A stretch of DNA of 64,000 nucleotides. Origin: Cercospora beticola (taxonomy: Eukaryota > Ascomycota > Dothideomycetes > Mycosphaerellales > Mycosphaerellaceae). Where the stretch lies: positions 2,542,001-2,606,000 of the forward strand of contig NC_088940.1 of the NCBI RefSeq assembly GCF_033473495.1, read 5' to 3'. Under the pieces are notes generated by a model. It saw only the letters and a list, made by a program, of their open reading frames with translations. It was not told where the DNA came from and searched no databases. Each line of letters starts with the position of its first letter. The first letter of the stretch is position 1. This document shows positions 31,054 to 41,500 of the stretch, piece by piece. Made by a program: the position numbers and the translations under genes.

Positions 31054-32814
31054 ATGTCGCTCTCAATACCAGGTGCGCCCAATGCTGGGCTATTCAAGCC
31101 CGGCTACCAAAAGTACGCAGCACAAGTCAAGCCACCCAAGCGACACCGAACAAACAGCTGATAGTGTCCTCGTAGCTACGATGCAGAAGACGGAGCCGTA
31201 ATCCGCAACATCGATGCCTGTCGCCAAATCGCCTCGACAGTTCAGACCTCCCTAGGTCCCTATGGCCGCAACAAAATTGTCATCAACCACCTCCAAAAAA
31301 TGATCCTGACCAACGATGCCGCAACAATTCTCCGCGAACTCGAAGTCGTGCACCCCGCTGCGAAACTCCTCGTCATGGCGTCTCAGCAACAAGAAGCAGA
31401 AATGGGAGATGCGACGAATATGGTGATTGTGTTTGCGGGGGAGCTTTTGAAGAAGGCGGAAGAGTTGATCAGAATGGGTTTGAAGACGAGCGAGATTGTG
31501 CAGGGATACGAGAGAGCTGGAAAAGCAGCGTTGGAGGCGCTGGAGCAGTTGGAGATTGATAAGGTGGAGGACATTAGGAATCAGGAAGAGTTGGCGAAGG
31601 CGTTGAAGACTGTCATTGCGGCTAAGCAGAGCGGGAATGAGGAATTTCTGGCTGATTTGGTTGCGGAGGCAGTGCTTGCTGTCCTGCCGAAGAATCCTTA
31701 CAACTTCAATGTGGACAATGTGCGGGTTGTGAAGATCATGGGAGGTGGATTGGAGCAGAGCAGGGTTGTGAAGGGTATGGTGTTTGGACGAGAACCGGAC
31801 GGAACTGTGAAGAAGGCACAAAAGGCGAAGGTTGGTGTGTTCAGCTGCCCGATCGACATTTCGCAAACGGAGACCAAGGGCACGGTGCTCATCAAGAACA
31901 GCAAGGAGCTGTTGAACTTCACCAAGGGCGAGGAGTCACAGATGGAGAATGCGATCAAGGAACTGCACGATTCTGGACTTCGCGTGGTTGTGGCTGGTGC
32001 GACTGTGGGAGAACTGGCGATGCACTACCTCAACAGATTCGGCATTCTGGTGATCAAGGTTCTATCGAAATTCGAGCTCCGACGTCTATGCCGTGTCATT
32101 GGCGCAACACCACTGGCACGTCTCGGAGCACCAATGCCAGACGAGATGGGCAACATCGACATCGTCGAGACGCTGGAGATTGGCGGCGACCGAGTCACAG
32201 TCTTCAGACAAGAGAACGAACAGACCCGAACAGCCACACTCGTCCTCCGCGGCGCAACACAAAACCACCTCGACGATGTCGAGCGAGCAGTCGACGACGG
32301 CGTCAACGTTGTCAAAGCCATCACCAGAGACCCCAGATTAGTACCTGGTGCGGGCGCAACAGAAATGCAACTCATTGAGCGCATCACAGCTCTTGCAGAC
32401 AAGACTTCAGGCCTCGCACAATACGCCATAAGAAAATACGCCGAAGCCTTCGAAGTCATTCCCCGCACACTGGCCGAGTCAGCAGGTCTTGACGCAACAG
32501 AAGTCCTCGCCAGATTGTACACTGCTCATGCACAACAATCTCAACGCGACGGATCCTGCAAGCCGAAATCCGACAGCGAGGAGGAGGATGTCCCAGCCAT
32601 TGGCGTGGATCTCGACACCAGCGGCTCATCTGGTAGCGGGACACTGGATGCTGAGGACGAGGGCATTCTCGACCTCATGGTTACAAAGAGCTGGGCGATC
32701 AAACTCGCGACTGAAGCCGCGAGGACGGTGCTCAGTGTTGATCAAATTATTGTGGCGAGACAGGCTGGTGGGCCCAAGCCGCCGCAACCTAATGCCAACT
32801 GGGATGAGGATTAA
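31054..32814 (+). CDS. cct8: chaperonin CCT subunit theta
   Basis: Exon 1 is 31054..31112 and exon 2 is 31176..32814. The intron 31113..31175 (63 nt, GTACGC donor, GCTGAT branch, CGTAG acceptor) yields GYQNYDAEDGAVIRNIDACR, the expected theta N-terminus; the total is 565 aa. CCT8 is one of eight subunits of the cytosolic TRiC/CCT ring that folds actin, tubulin and other proteins with ATP. Group II chaperonin marks are QTSLGPYGRNKIVINH, ILTNDAATILRELEVVHPAA, the GDATN nucleotide-binding motif (AEMGDATNMVIVFAG), and VPGAGATEMQL near the end, where GAGA(T/V)E is the family signature. The length is close to other theta subunits, with a slightly long acidic insert (SDSEEEDVPAIGVDLD) near residue 510. 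The first 19 codons lie in exon 1, so models starting at 31300 are truncated. Confidence 0.96.
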
Positions 32815-32993
32815 ATGTCTCGCGCGAAAGCTATGTAACTTGATTGTGTATGCAAGGGTCATGACAAGAGAGAAAGAGAAGCATAGAAGGCGCTGGCTGG
32901 CTAGCCTAGAGGCGTGAATGAAGTGGTATGTAGTATACCCGCGCAAAATGAATGATCAGCTTGCTTGTTTGGAGCTTCAAAGCGATCACCTGC

Positions 32994-34529
32994 TCACTGG
33001 ACACTACCTTCTGATCGAGCTTCTTCAATCTGCCCTCGCGATTGCTGTGCCCTTCGGTTCCTCCTCCTCCGATTTGGGACCGCATTACCATTCCCATCAT
33101 TGCTTTCCACACATTCTGTCGTTTGTTGCGCGTCCTCATCCTGGCATCCAGATATCTCTCGTTCCGCCAACTTTCGCCCATAATCATCATCATACCTCGC
33201 TAGAATCTCCTCCGCCCTTGCCCCAAGCACATCATCGCCACTCGCGAAAAGGAAATCTCGCATCTCTTCCCATCCGGCACAGGAGAGATACGCCCCTTGA
33301 TTCCGATATCTCATGACGGCTGTGAGGGCTTGTGTCATGATTGGGTCGCTGATTGGTAACGACAGGCGCAAGTGCTCAAGTAATGTGACAGTGGGCCTTT
33401 CCCGGGTGACACGATATTTGAGCGCATCGAAGAGGTTCTGCCAGATAGGTCGAGGTCGAAGTTCGAATGCCAAAATGGCTTGGTAGAGATCGATGAGGTC
33501 GGATATATGCATTTGGGAGAAATTGCCAGGGGTAAATGCGGGGAGAAGGGTTCCCAGTGGGGTCGGCTCGACATTTTGCATCCATTCGATGATTGATCGT
33601 ATTGCTTTGATCGAGGGCAGCCGTGGAGAGTCCAGGTCTAGGATGATTTGCTTTGGCGTGTTGGACCTAGGCGTGTCTAATGGGTGACGACGTTGGTTCT
33701 TGCTATTGCTGGTGGGACCAGTCTGTAATCTCGATAATAATGGCTCACCATAAAAGTGTCTCGTGTCTTCAGAATGAGGGCCTTGAAGTTTGAACAGGCG
33801 CCGTGCTACCGTGGAAAACCGTAGCAGCAGCCTTAGTGGTACTTTTTGAACAAAAGTCTCGCCGAGGTAGACATCCACGGGCTCTTGAGAGTCTCGATGG
33901 CCTGATACACCTCCCAGAAGTTGTGTTACAGGACCCGTCCACGACGAGGTTCCATTGTACGAACACGGATTGGAGGACGACAGGTAGTACGAGAACTTGT
34001 CTAGCGAGGGATCGTACCGCAAACGGTTGCCAGATGTCGCCCACTTTGGGTACTGATACCAGAAGGGCTCCGAGAATGAATCGTTCACTGAGTGATGAGG
34101 TGTAGCATGAGGATGACCAAAGCTACGGTAGGTGTACAAGCTGGAAAGCCTCGGAGGCAGCCCCTTTCCAGCAGCCGGTACAACATCTGAGAACTCCGGA
34201 GCAACACTCTCCCAGAGCATGGCGGGGTTCGAAGCTGCGGCCTCTGATCCTGAGACGGACGCCTCGGTCGAGGAGCGAGAAGAACTGATGCCTGCATCGC
34301 AATCCGTGACTGGGTTGGTCGAAGTTATATATGGGTCGGAGGACATATTGTGGGCCTGGGATCGCTTCTCGTCGATAGAAGAGGTATCGTTGCGATGCGC
34401 GGGATCTTTGGAGTCACGCCTCGCCTCTGTCGCGGCATCTGGTGATATTGACGAGCCATCGGTGCTGGCAGCATTCATGCTTGTGACCTTCACCCGAGAT
34501 ATTCCACATTGCTTTTGTTCACCAGTCAT
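32994..34529 (-). CDS. unassigned protein, possibly BTB-like core
   Basis: This is a single exon of 511 aa from ATG 34529. The first ~130 residues are Ser/Thr/Asp-rich and disordered. Residues ~215-330 read VDVYLGETFVQKVPLRLLLR...FSTVARRLF, then IILDLDSPRLPSIKAIRSII and EWMQ. That order (strand, contact loop, helix, a second block around the 'IILDLDS' strand, helix) resembles the degenerate BTB/POZ-like domains common in ascomycetes. A helical region follows (MHISDLIDLYQAILAFELRP...LFDALKYRV...). The tail ends in a basic RRRRNRR stretch, possibly a nuclear localisation signal. I cannot assign a function. It is convergent to CCT8 (179 bp between stops) and divergent from the nexin gene. Confidence 0.72.
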   Translation of the reverse strand: MTGEQKQCGISRVKVTSMNAASTDGSSISPDAATEARRDSKDPAHRNDTSSIDEKRSQAHNMSSDPYITSTNPVTDCDAGISSSRSSTEASVSGSEAAASNPAMLWESVAPEFSDVVPAAGKGLPPRLSSLYTYRSFGHPHATPHHSVNDSFSEPFWYQYPKWATSGNRLRYDPSLDKFSYYLSSSNPCSYNGTSSWTGPVTQLLGGVSGHRDSQEPVDVYLGETFVQKVPLRLLLRFSTVARRLFKLQGPHSEDTRHFYGEPLLSRLQTGPTSNSKNQRRHPLDTPRSNTPKQIILDLDSPRLPSIKAIRSIIEWMQNVEPTPLGTLLPAFTPGNFSQMHISDLIDLYQAILAFELRPRPIWQNLFDALKYRVTRERPTVTLLEHLRLSLPISDPIMTQALTAVMRYRNQGAYLSCAGWEEMRDFLFASGDDVLGARAEEILARYDDDYGRKLAEREISGCQDEDAQQTTECVESNDGNGNAVPNRRRRNRRAQQSRGQIEEARSEGSVQ

Positions 34530-35118
34530 TCATGCTGTTTGCGGGTGTTTTGGAGGTGAATGGCAAGGGCTGTGAGAGGTGATTCAGCCCATTTTGGCAG
34601 CAGAAGGCGATGCAGCCGTGAAGTTGGCGTCAAGGAAGAGCGCGAGTGAGGCCTTGTTTGCTCCTGCATGCAGCGGCTCTGCGAGCGTTTCTGTTTCAAC
34701 GCGCTGTGGCGCCTCAATCTGAGGGCTTTTCTCTTCCACGTGTAGTCACCTTCACTGCTTCACCAACATTAACACTTCACTCGACACGACCGACGGTAAG
34801 TCTCTGGCGATGGAAGGCTGCGAAGTCTGGCTGGCGACGATAGAAAGTCCGTCTTCCGACGAAGGTAAGCGATCTCCCTTCACTTCTCCAAGTCTCGGCG
34901 CATGTCATCACGAGTTGGCGGAAGGAACCTTGAGTGCAGCATGTCAACCACAGCTGCGGGAGCTCGCCCAGCAATCTATTTGGGCCTCACAAACAAACTC
35001 CCCCGATCAACACGAGTCGCAGCGTGATCGCGAGCGGCACTGCGCATTCCTTTCATCTTCAGCGCAGGGCAGCAGGGCACGGCAGACAGCAGCAGGCGAC
35101 GCTAGGCAGGCAGGCAAC
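34530..35118. promoter_or_regulatory. divergent promoter region of the orphan and nexin genes
   Basis: This is 589 bp between two divergent starts. The plus-strand frame before the nexin ATG stays open back to 34810 but has no conserved text, so I treat it as 5' leader. No specific regulatory motif is identified. Confidence 0.4.
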
Positions 35119-37120
35119 ATGTGGGACGACGAGGACAACAACCCCTACGGCTCGTTTGAGCGTCGCGACTCCGAGACCAGCGACATTCAGTCGCCTACAG
35201 ATCGTGCGTGAAGCTAGATGATCCATTCTCCCGCTCGGCAGCCACTAACAACTTCCCCCAAGAATACAATCGAGCATCGACCCCACCATCTGGCCGCTCC
35301 TCACTCGATCAGCCGCCAAACTTCCTCTCCCGACCAAACGACTTGAGCGATGAGGATCTCGATGACAGTCAGATCAAGGCGCCCAAGGTGCAGCCCAAAG
35401 AAGGAGGATACGACAGCAGGATAGAGCAGATTCTATACGAGCATCCCGACCTACAGATCGAGATTGTCCACGCAGGCAAGAACACCGAAGGCGGCGGGGG
35501 CTTCATCACATACACAATACGGACCGGCGAGATCATAGTGCGGAGACGCTATTCAGAGTTTGCCTCGCTGCGACAAACACTGGTCAACTTGCACCCGACG
35601 CTGGTCATCCCACCCATTCCAGAGAAGCACAGTATCGCGGACTACGCTGCGAAGCCTACGAAAGCTAAGGAGGATGCGGGTATCATCGAGTTACGGACCC
35701 GCATGCTTGCGACTTTCTTGAACAGATGCAGGCGCATGAAAGAGGTGCGGGAGGACGGCGTATGGTGGAGATTTCTCGACCCCAATGTGAGCTGGAACGA
35801 AGTGCTTCACTCGCATCCAGCTGCCAGTATACCGAAAAACAACCTCAAAGCACCACCTCTCGATCCGGCCAACCCCTCGACTGCTCATCAGTGGCTACCG
35901 ATCCCAGCTGCTAACGCAAAGTTGCGCTCATCCTCTGGTTCTTCCGCATCAGGCACACCCACTTCTCCTCCTCGCAATTCTGCAGTTCCATCAGCTGCCG
36001 CACATTCGACGCCACAGATACAGTATGCCAGGTTTCCACCGCTTAATCAGACCTTGAGCGAAAGTGAGCTGGATCCCTACTTTTCTTCGTTCGAGAACAG
36101 CTCGAAAGAGCTGGAGACGCTATTGACAGGCTCAATGGAGAAAGTCAATGCTCGGCTGCTTCGCCACCTCACAAGTCTCGGCGAGGACCTGATGGATCTT
36201 GGGGCACGGTACAATGCCTTCTCACTGTCGGAACAGTCTACCAGCGTGGCACATGCCATCGAGAAAGCTGGACAAGCCTGCGATTTCACATACATACAGT
36301 CACGCGATTTGACTTCCGCACTCAGTGCTGGCTTCGCAGAGCCAATGCGAGAGAGCGCCCAGTTTGCAGGTGTTGTGCGAAGTGTGCTCAAGTATCGGGT
36401 GCTGAAGCGTGTCCAAGAAGAGATGACCCGAGACGAGCTTGAGAAAAAGAAGACTAGGCTGGCGCAGCTTGAACAGAGTGAGATTGAGGCGAAGCGCATC
36501 GAGCAGTATATGACTTCTTCCGGAATGCACAACACACCCAGACGAAGCGCGAGCAGTGGCAGCAATCGCAACCGACCCGGCACAAGCGACGGCGATAATG
36601 CTTCGGTCGACAGTGACTTTCCGCCTACTCAGGGCGAGACCTTTCCGAGCGCGGAGCAAGGCGGCTCTCAGGAGCCATATGGCAACACGCCGACAAGATC
36701 CGCTAGTAGCGGTGGCCACAAGCGAGGTCCAAGTGGTATCGTGAACAAGATTTTCGGTCGCGTCAGCCATACGATACAAGGAGTCACGGACCAAGATCCG
36801 GAGCGCGCTCGAAGAGATGATCTGGGCAAGACGAAGGAGAGCCTCTCACAGCTGGAGCAGGCGCTCGAAGTCTCGCAGAAGGACGTCAAGGATGCTAGTT
36901 CAGGTGTGCTACAAGATCTTCGTCGGTTCCAAGGGACGAAGGAAGATGACTTGCGGATGTACATGGTGAGTGACGCTTGCCCAGACTTTTGCATTCCGCG
37001 TACTAACGTGTCAATTAGCTCAACTTCGCCAAAGCGCACGTCGAGTGGTCGAAACGCAGCTTGGAAGAGTGGGAGAAGGCAAAGGTGGAGATCAACAAGA
37101 TCGAAGTCCGGGGGTTGTAA
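35119..37120 (+). CDS. sorting nexin, SNX41/Atg20 type
   Basis: There are three exons: 35119..35203, 35263..36965 and 37019..37120. The introns are 35204..35262 (GTGCGT, CACTAAC branch, CCAAG) and 36966..37018 (GTGAGT, TACTAAC branch, ATTAG). The product is 629 aa. The start MWDDEDNNPYGSFERRDSE matches the acidic N-terminus of fungal SNX41. A PX domain spans residues ~75-190 (IRTGEIIVRRRYSEFASLRQ and HPTLVIPPIPEKHS), with RRYSEF as the phosphoinositide-binding signature. A BAR-like helical region follows (~280-440), then a Ser/Gly-rich linker (~445-540). The last exon provides a helix (FAKAHVEWSKRSLEEWEKAK). Such nexins bind PI3P on endosomes and act in cargo retrieval to the Golgi, and Atg20 acts in selective autophagy. 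Which of the two paralogues this is cannot be settled by eye; SNX41 is favoured. Confidence 0.9.
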
Positions 37121-38146
37121 TCAAGCCATAGGAGCTCGCTCACGTTATGCATGTGCCAAAGGATAGGGCGATCTTGCATAGAGCATTACCTTGGTTGGTA
37201 TGCCCAATAGCTCTGCACTCTCTGCAGCGTTATCATCGCAGATTAAGCAACACCCGCAGTATCGCTCAGCAACGTGACCACTTTCATGCCAGACCGCCTA
37301 TCTGCTTCGAACTCACAAGCTTTCACCGCAATGATAATTTTCCACGTTAGTATATCGGATAGTATGGACTATGCATTGGAATGATGTGAGCGTAGAACTT
37401 AATAATGCAGACGCTAGATTACATTTTTTTATGAACGGTATCCCGTAGCAGCAATCCTGCTTTCCACATTTCCTTTGCCGCGATTTCCTCCATGCAGAGC
37501 TATAATCGCGAAGCTCTAGCAGCCAACAAGAAGCTTCATGCTTCCTCATAGAATGAGCGGTGTGCTTTCTCAGCTATTGTGATAGCTGCTGCTACAAGCA
37601 ATAGCAACGACTAATCACCATCGAAGCTCTCCACCTTTCACGCCAGTCATCAGCCGATCTGCGAAGCTAGGACTTGCCGACATGAAGGATAGATGCTTGC
37701 TGTGCGTGCGGGTGTGCCTAGGAGTTTCAGCCGCGGCGCGGTGCAGTGCAGCGCGATGAGGTGCATCGTGCCATGCGATGTTGAACTCTCGTGAATATGC
37801 CGGCTGCCATCATGAGATTGAAGGACTTGTGTGCTCGCATGCTTGCGACATCACACGGTTTATACCGCGAGCCGTAAAGATCCCGGCAATGAGTGATGTT
37901 TTGGTTGGTCTGCAGCAGTTCCGCCGGTAGGCATGTTCCTCTCCGAGGTCCGCTGGCAGCATGTTCAGCTGAGATGAAGCTCTATCTCGCGAATCCATAC
38001 TGCATCTCCTTCCATAGATGCAGGAATCAATAACCTTGACACAGACCGCCAAAGTGGCTCAACTCTCAATATCATATCATACGCCACATCAGCTCATCCC
38101 CAGCATGCATGACTCGCGCATACATTTCCGCATGGGCGATGCGCGC
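37121..38146. other. intergenic, convergent 3' flanks
   Basis: This is about 1.0 kb between the stops of the nexin and BolA genes. It contains a GC-rich CGCGGCGCGGTGCAGTGCAG stretch at ~37732 and otherwise only short frames. No gene or repeat can be supported. Confidence 0.4.
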
Positions 38147-38551
38147 TTACGGCGCTTTAGTTTTCAATTGCACTCCATGCCATTTCTTAATCTCCTCTCC
38201 CAAGACTTTATTCACGAGGCGGTGTTGTTTGATGACGGGGAGACCTTTGAAGGCTTCTGATACGATGTCTAATGCGTACATGGATCCGCAGCCGCCGGAG
38301 ATGTCTTGGACTTCGAGTTTGGTGGGTGACAAGTCTTGGACGAGGAGGTCGAAGATGCGGCGTTCGTTGGCGTCGAGGTATTCGGGTGGTTGTGGAGTGC
38401 TATTTCGGAGGGTAGAGGTTGTGGAGAAGAGGTGTTTGGGTTGTTGTTGTTGTTGGAGGCGAGCTGGTGGGAAGCTGGTTCGGAGTTGTGAGGTGAGGTT
38501 TTGGCGGGGAGAGGCCCGGAGGAGTTGTGTTGCGAGGCGACGAGATGCCAT
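38147..38551 (-). CDS. mitochondrial BolA-like protein (Bol3 type)
   Basis: This is a single exon of 134 aa from ATG 38551. The first ~50 residues (MASRRLATQLLRASPRQNLT...) are Arg/Ser/Gln-rich, acid-free and end in LFSTTS, a good mitochondrial presequence, and include a QQQQQ run. The BolA fold covers ~58-130: ERRIFDLLVQDLSPTKLEVQ, then SGGCGSMYALDIVSEAFKGL and the helix VIKQHRLVNKVLGEEIKKW with the conserved His in KQHR. The GGCGSMY loop with Cys suits the mitochondrial Bol3 group, which helps transfer 4Fe-4S clusters to targets such as lipoate synthase and complex II. An in-frame extension upstream of the ATG has no ATG and is disregarded. Confidence 0.88.
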   Translation of the reverse strand: MASRRLATQLLRASPRQNLTSQLRTSFPPARLQQQQQPKHLFSTTSTLRNSTPQPPEYLDANERRIFDLLVQDLSPTKLEVQDISGGCGSMYALDIVSEAFKGLPVIKQHRLVNKVLGEEIKKWHGVQLKTKAP

Positions 38552-41500
38552 GGTGTGTGATTGTTGAGATCGTGCTGGGGCAGCTTCTGCTATGCTCTGC
38601 TGTGCTATGGATGTGTGTCTCAAAACTTCGCGCACGCCTTGACATCACCTCGGACGAACAGCAAAAGCTAGGGCTGCTGACTGGCTCGAGCACTTCCGAG
38701 AATGTTTCCGCAGAGCCTCACAAGGGTCACGATGATTCGTAAGGCACGTGAATGGCTGTTCTCTCTTCGGCCTCAATTCTCGGATTTGTGACTCTGTGTG
38801 TGAGCGCCCAGCTGCTTCTAGTGCTGTTCTTCGGCCACGGCTTCATCAAAATCCGACAGATTTCTCTCCGGTCTCATCTTACCTCAGCTTCGCAGAAAAG
38901 CTGATGCAATCCGAAACTGCCAGTATCGCGCCGGTGTTCAGCTACGCCGTCTGGACCACAAGAACAGCTGTACGCCCGCACACGAACTCGCATGCCGTAG
39001 GATGAGTCTCCGCGTCCGGAGGGATTGCCAATACTGCATCTCCAAAGTCAAGACCAAGAACCCCGCGATGTCCCCGCACCCTTCCACGAAGTGCAATATT
39101 TGCACATGCAAAAAGGTCCATTTAGCTTTGCCAACGCAATCTGATAACTTCTAGACAATCGCAATTGACTTCTCGCAGTGACAGAAAACAGTCGCTGGCG
39201 TGAATGTACGTACCATTTCGATCTCGAGGCCGACGCAACGTCAGTGTGTATCGCCAGCGGCTGCATGAACTTCCCGTGAGCTTGTTCGCCATAGACTACA
39301 GACGGCGCCGGCCAGCGCGCCGTTCGCCTTCTTGCGTGCTGGACCCTGCTTCCGGTATCAGCTCAAATCATTTTAGCACTCACCAACCAGGCGTCTAAGA
39401 GTCTGGGCCACTGGTATCTGAATCACTTTCTCCGTGGAACCTGCCTTCGGCGAACGCGTTATCAACACTTCTTCCAGTCGAAGATGTTGGCGCTGACTTT
39501 GGACCGGCGCCTGTCGCAATCCTCTGGACGCGTTGTACAATTCGGGCAAACGACAGACTGCATGCTGTACGTGGACGCTGAACGCCACTTGATGCCCGCT
39601 AAGCATGCGAGCTCCATTCGCTACCACCAATGAAGGCCAGCGCGTATGCTCAACCTATTGCACGTTCGCACAGGCAATATGGAGATCTGCTTTTGACAAT
39701 GATGGCAAGTTTCAGCAGGTTCCACTATCAGACCGCGACAAGACCGACCCCACGGAGATTGTGGTGCACCATCTGCAGACGCGTCTGGGGACTCGTACTA
39801 CAGTCATGTCCGATGCACGTTGAGTGGGCCTTTGGATATCAATAGTACAACCGGACTCGCAGGAGGATTTGTTATTATGTGATGAGCAGCTCGCCCAATT
39901 CGAGCTGTGCTCTCTGCTAAGCTCGCCGAAACACGTTTCCAGGGTCCAGTCAAGCGCGAAGCTACCACCCATGGCGCAACACACCCTGCAGGCCATCCGT
40001 TCCCAACAAAATCAGCCACACACTCAAGACGTCTGCAGCTGGCGTTGGGCCTTTCACATGTCGCGCATGAAAAGACGAAGCGGTGGCAATCTGGGGTGCG
40101 TCGACGCAGAATTTATCCAGCTTCGTGAGGATGAGAACCACGGCCAACGACGACGCCATGCCGGAAATACCCTTTCATGGATGACGATCCTCTTCAGTGA
40201 CGAGTTGTTGTGTTGATCCCTCGAAGGGTGAAAATGTACAGTATATTCAAACTGACTTGGCACCATGCCGAGTTTCCACTCACACCGGCAAGGATATTGC
40301 ACACGGTATGTGAGGGTTCCGTGCTGTCCGCTTTGCCACGCCTTCTTCACGCTCTCAACCTTCGCGGGCCTCTCCATTCGGACCGATGATTTCGCTGCCA
40401 GAGAGTGCTCGTCACAGCGTGGGCGGGTGAGTTGTATGTTAGAATTGCGCCCTGTGGAGCCGCTGAGATGTCGGGGGGTACAGCATGGGATGTGGGCGGT
40501 TGAAGCGAAATCATCATCATCAATGTGATACTGTCGTCCAACCGCCCTACTTTGTACGATGCGATGTCGGCGACGCAAGAGGTTTGATAACGCGAGACGC
40601 TCGTGCATCGTTTCATACAATGCAGAACGACACTACAGCACGAGCGGAGCACTGCAAGGATGCTGGGTGTCGCTGGCCGTGGATTGGAGGTCTGGCCGTC
40701 GTGACTGCATCGCAGAGATGCGGAGTGCATACGTTGTGGAACAGGACATCTCTCGTCAGACGCTGGCGGCAAACAGTTCAAGCAATGCAACGCAATCCTG
40801 TGACAGCCGCCACTGCACAGATGATATGCGCGACGCAGCTTGTCTATTGCACAATGCAATGGACATCGTTGGCGATGACGATGAGGAGAAACAATGCTGT
40901 AATCCGAACCACAATCGTCATCTCATGGGTTCTCCGGCGGCCGTTTTGCGATAGCGAAAGAGAACAAGCACATGCATTCTCCAGACTTTGGGCTCACTCC
41001 GCAGCAAAATGATCTCAGACCCACTGGGCGTGCGTTGAGATGGAGGGAGGTTGAATTGAGGTGCAGGACTCTGACTGGCCAACACGCAATCACAATATCG
41101 ATGAGCTGGAGTTTTCCCCAGGTTGACCCACCGCAAGTGCTTGAGCGCGTACAGTAGTCGCAAACATGGCCAAGATGGTACGTTGATGGGTCGTGGAAAG
41201 TGCCATGTTGCTATCGCTGGGCTACATGCACCCCATGGTCGTCTTATGTAGGCATTGTGGGCCCTGGAGCTGTGCTATGAGGGTCGAGGCATCGGAGGGG
41301 TCCAGCTTGCAAGACTTGGTGAGGTACGCGTCTGGTACTTGGTGAGGTACTTCTGGGATTGCTGATAAGGGCCTGTGGGCTGTGGCGGTGCATCGGGCGG
41401 AGCTTCTTTCTCATCGTGCGACGACGGTACCATAACGACTCGGTGGCAGGAACACAGAATTAGACGCGACTCAACAGTCCCTGCTTCTGAACACGACGCG

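Noticed and set aside
34810..35118. In-frame upstream extension of the sorting nexin
   Set aside because: There is no conserved text before MWDDEDNNPYGSF, which matches the usual nexin N-terminus, so the upstream part is treated as leader.
41314..41350. 14-bp direct repeat ACTTGGTGAGGTAC, two copies 23 bp apart
   Set aside because: It is too short and isolated to indicate an insertion site, a minisatellite or a regulatory array.
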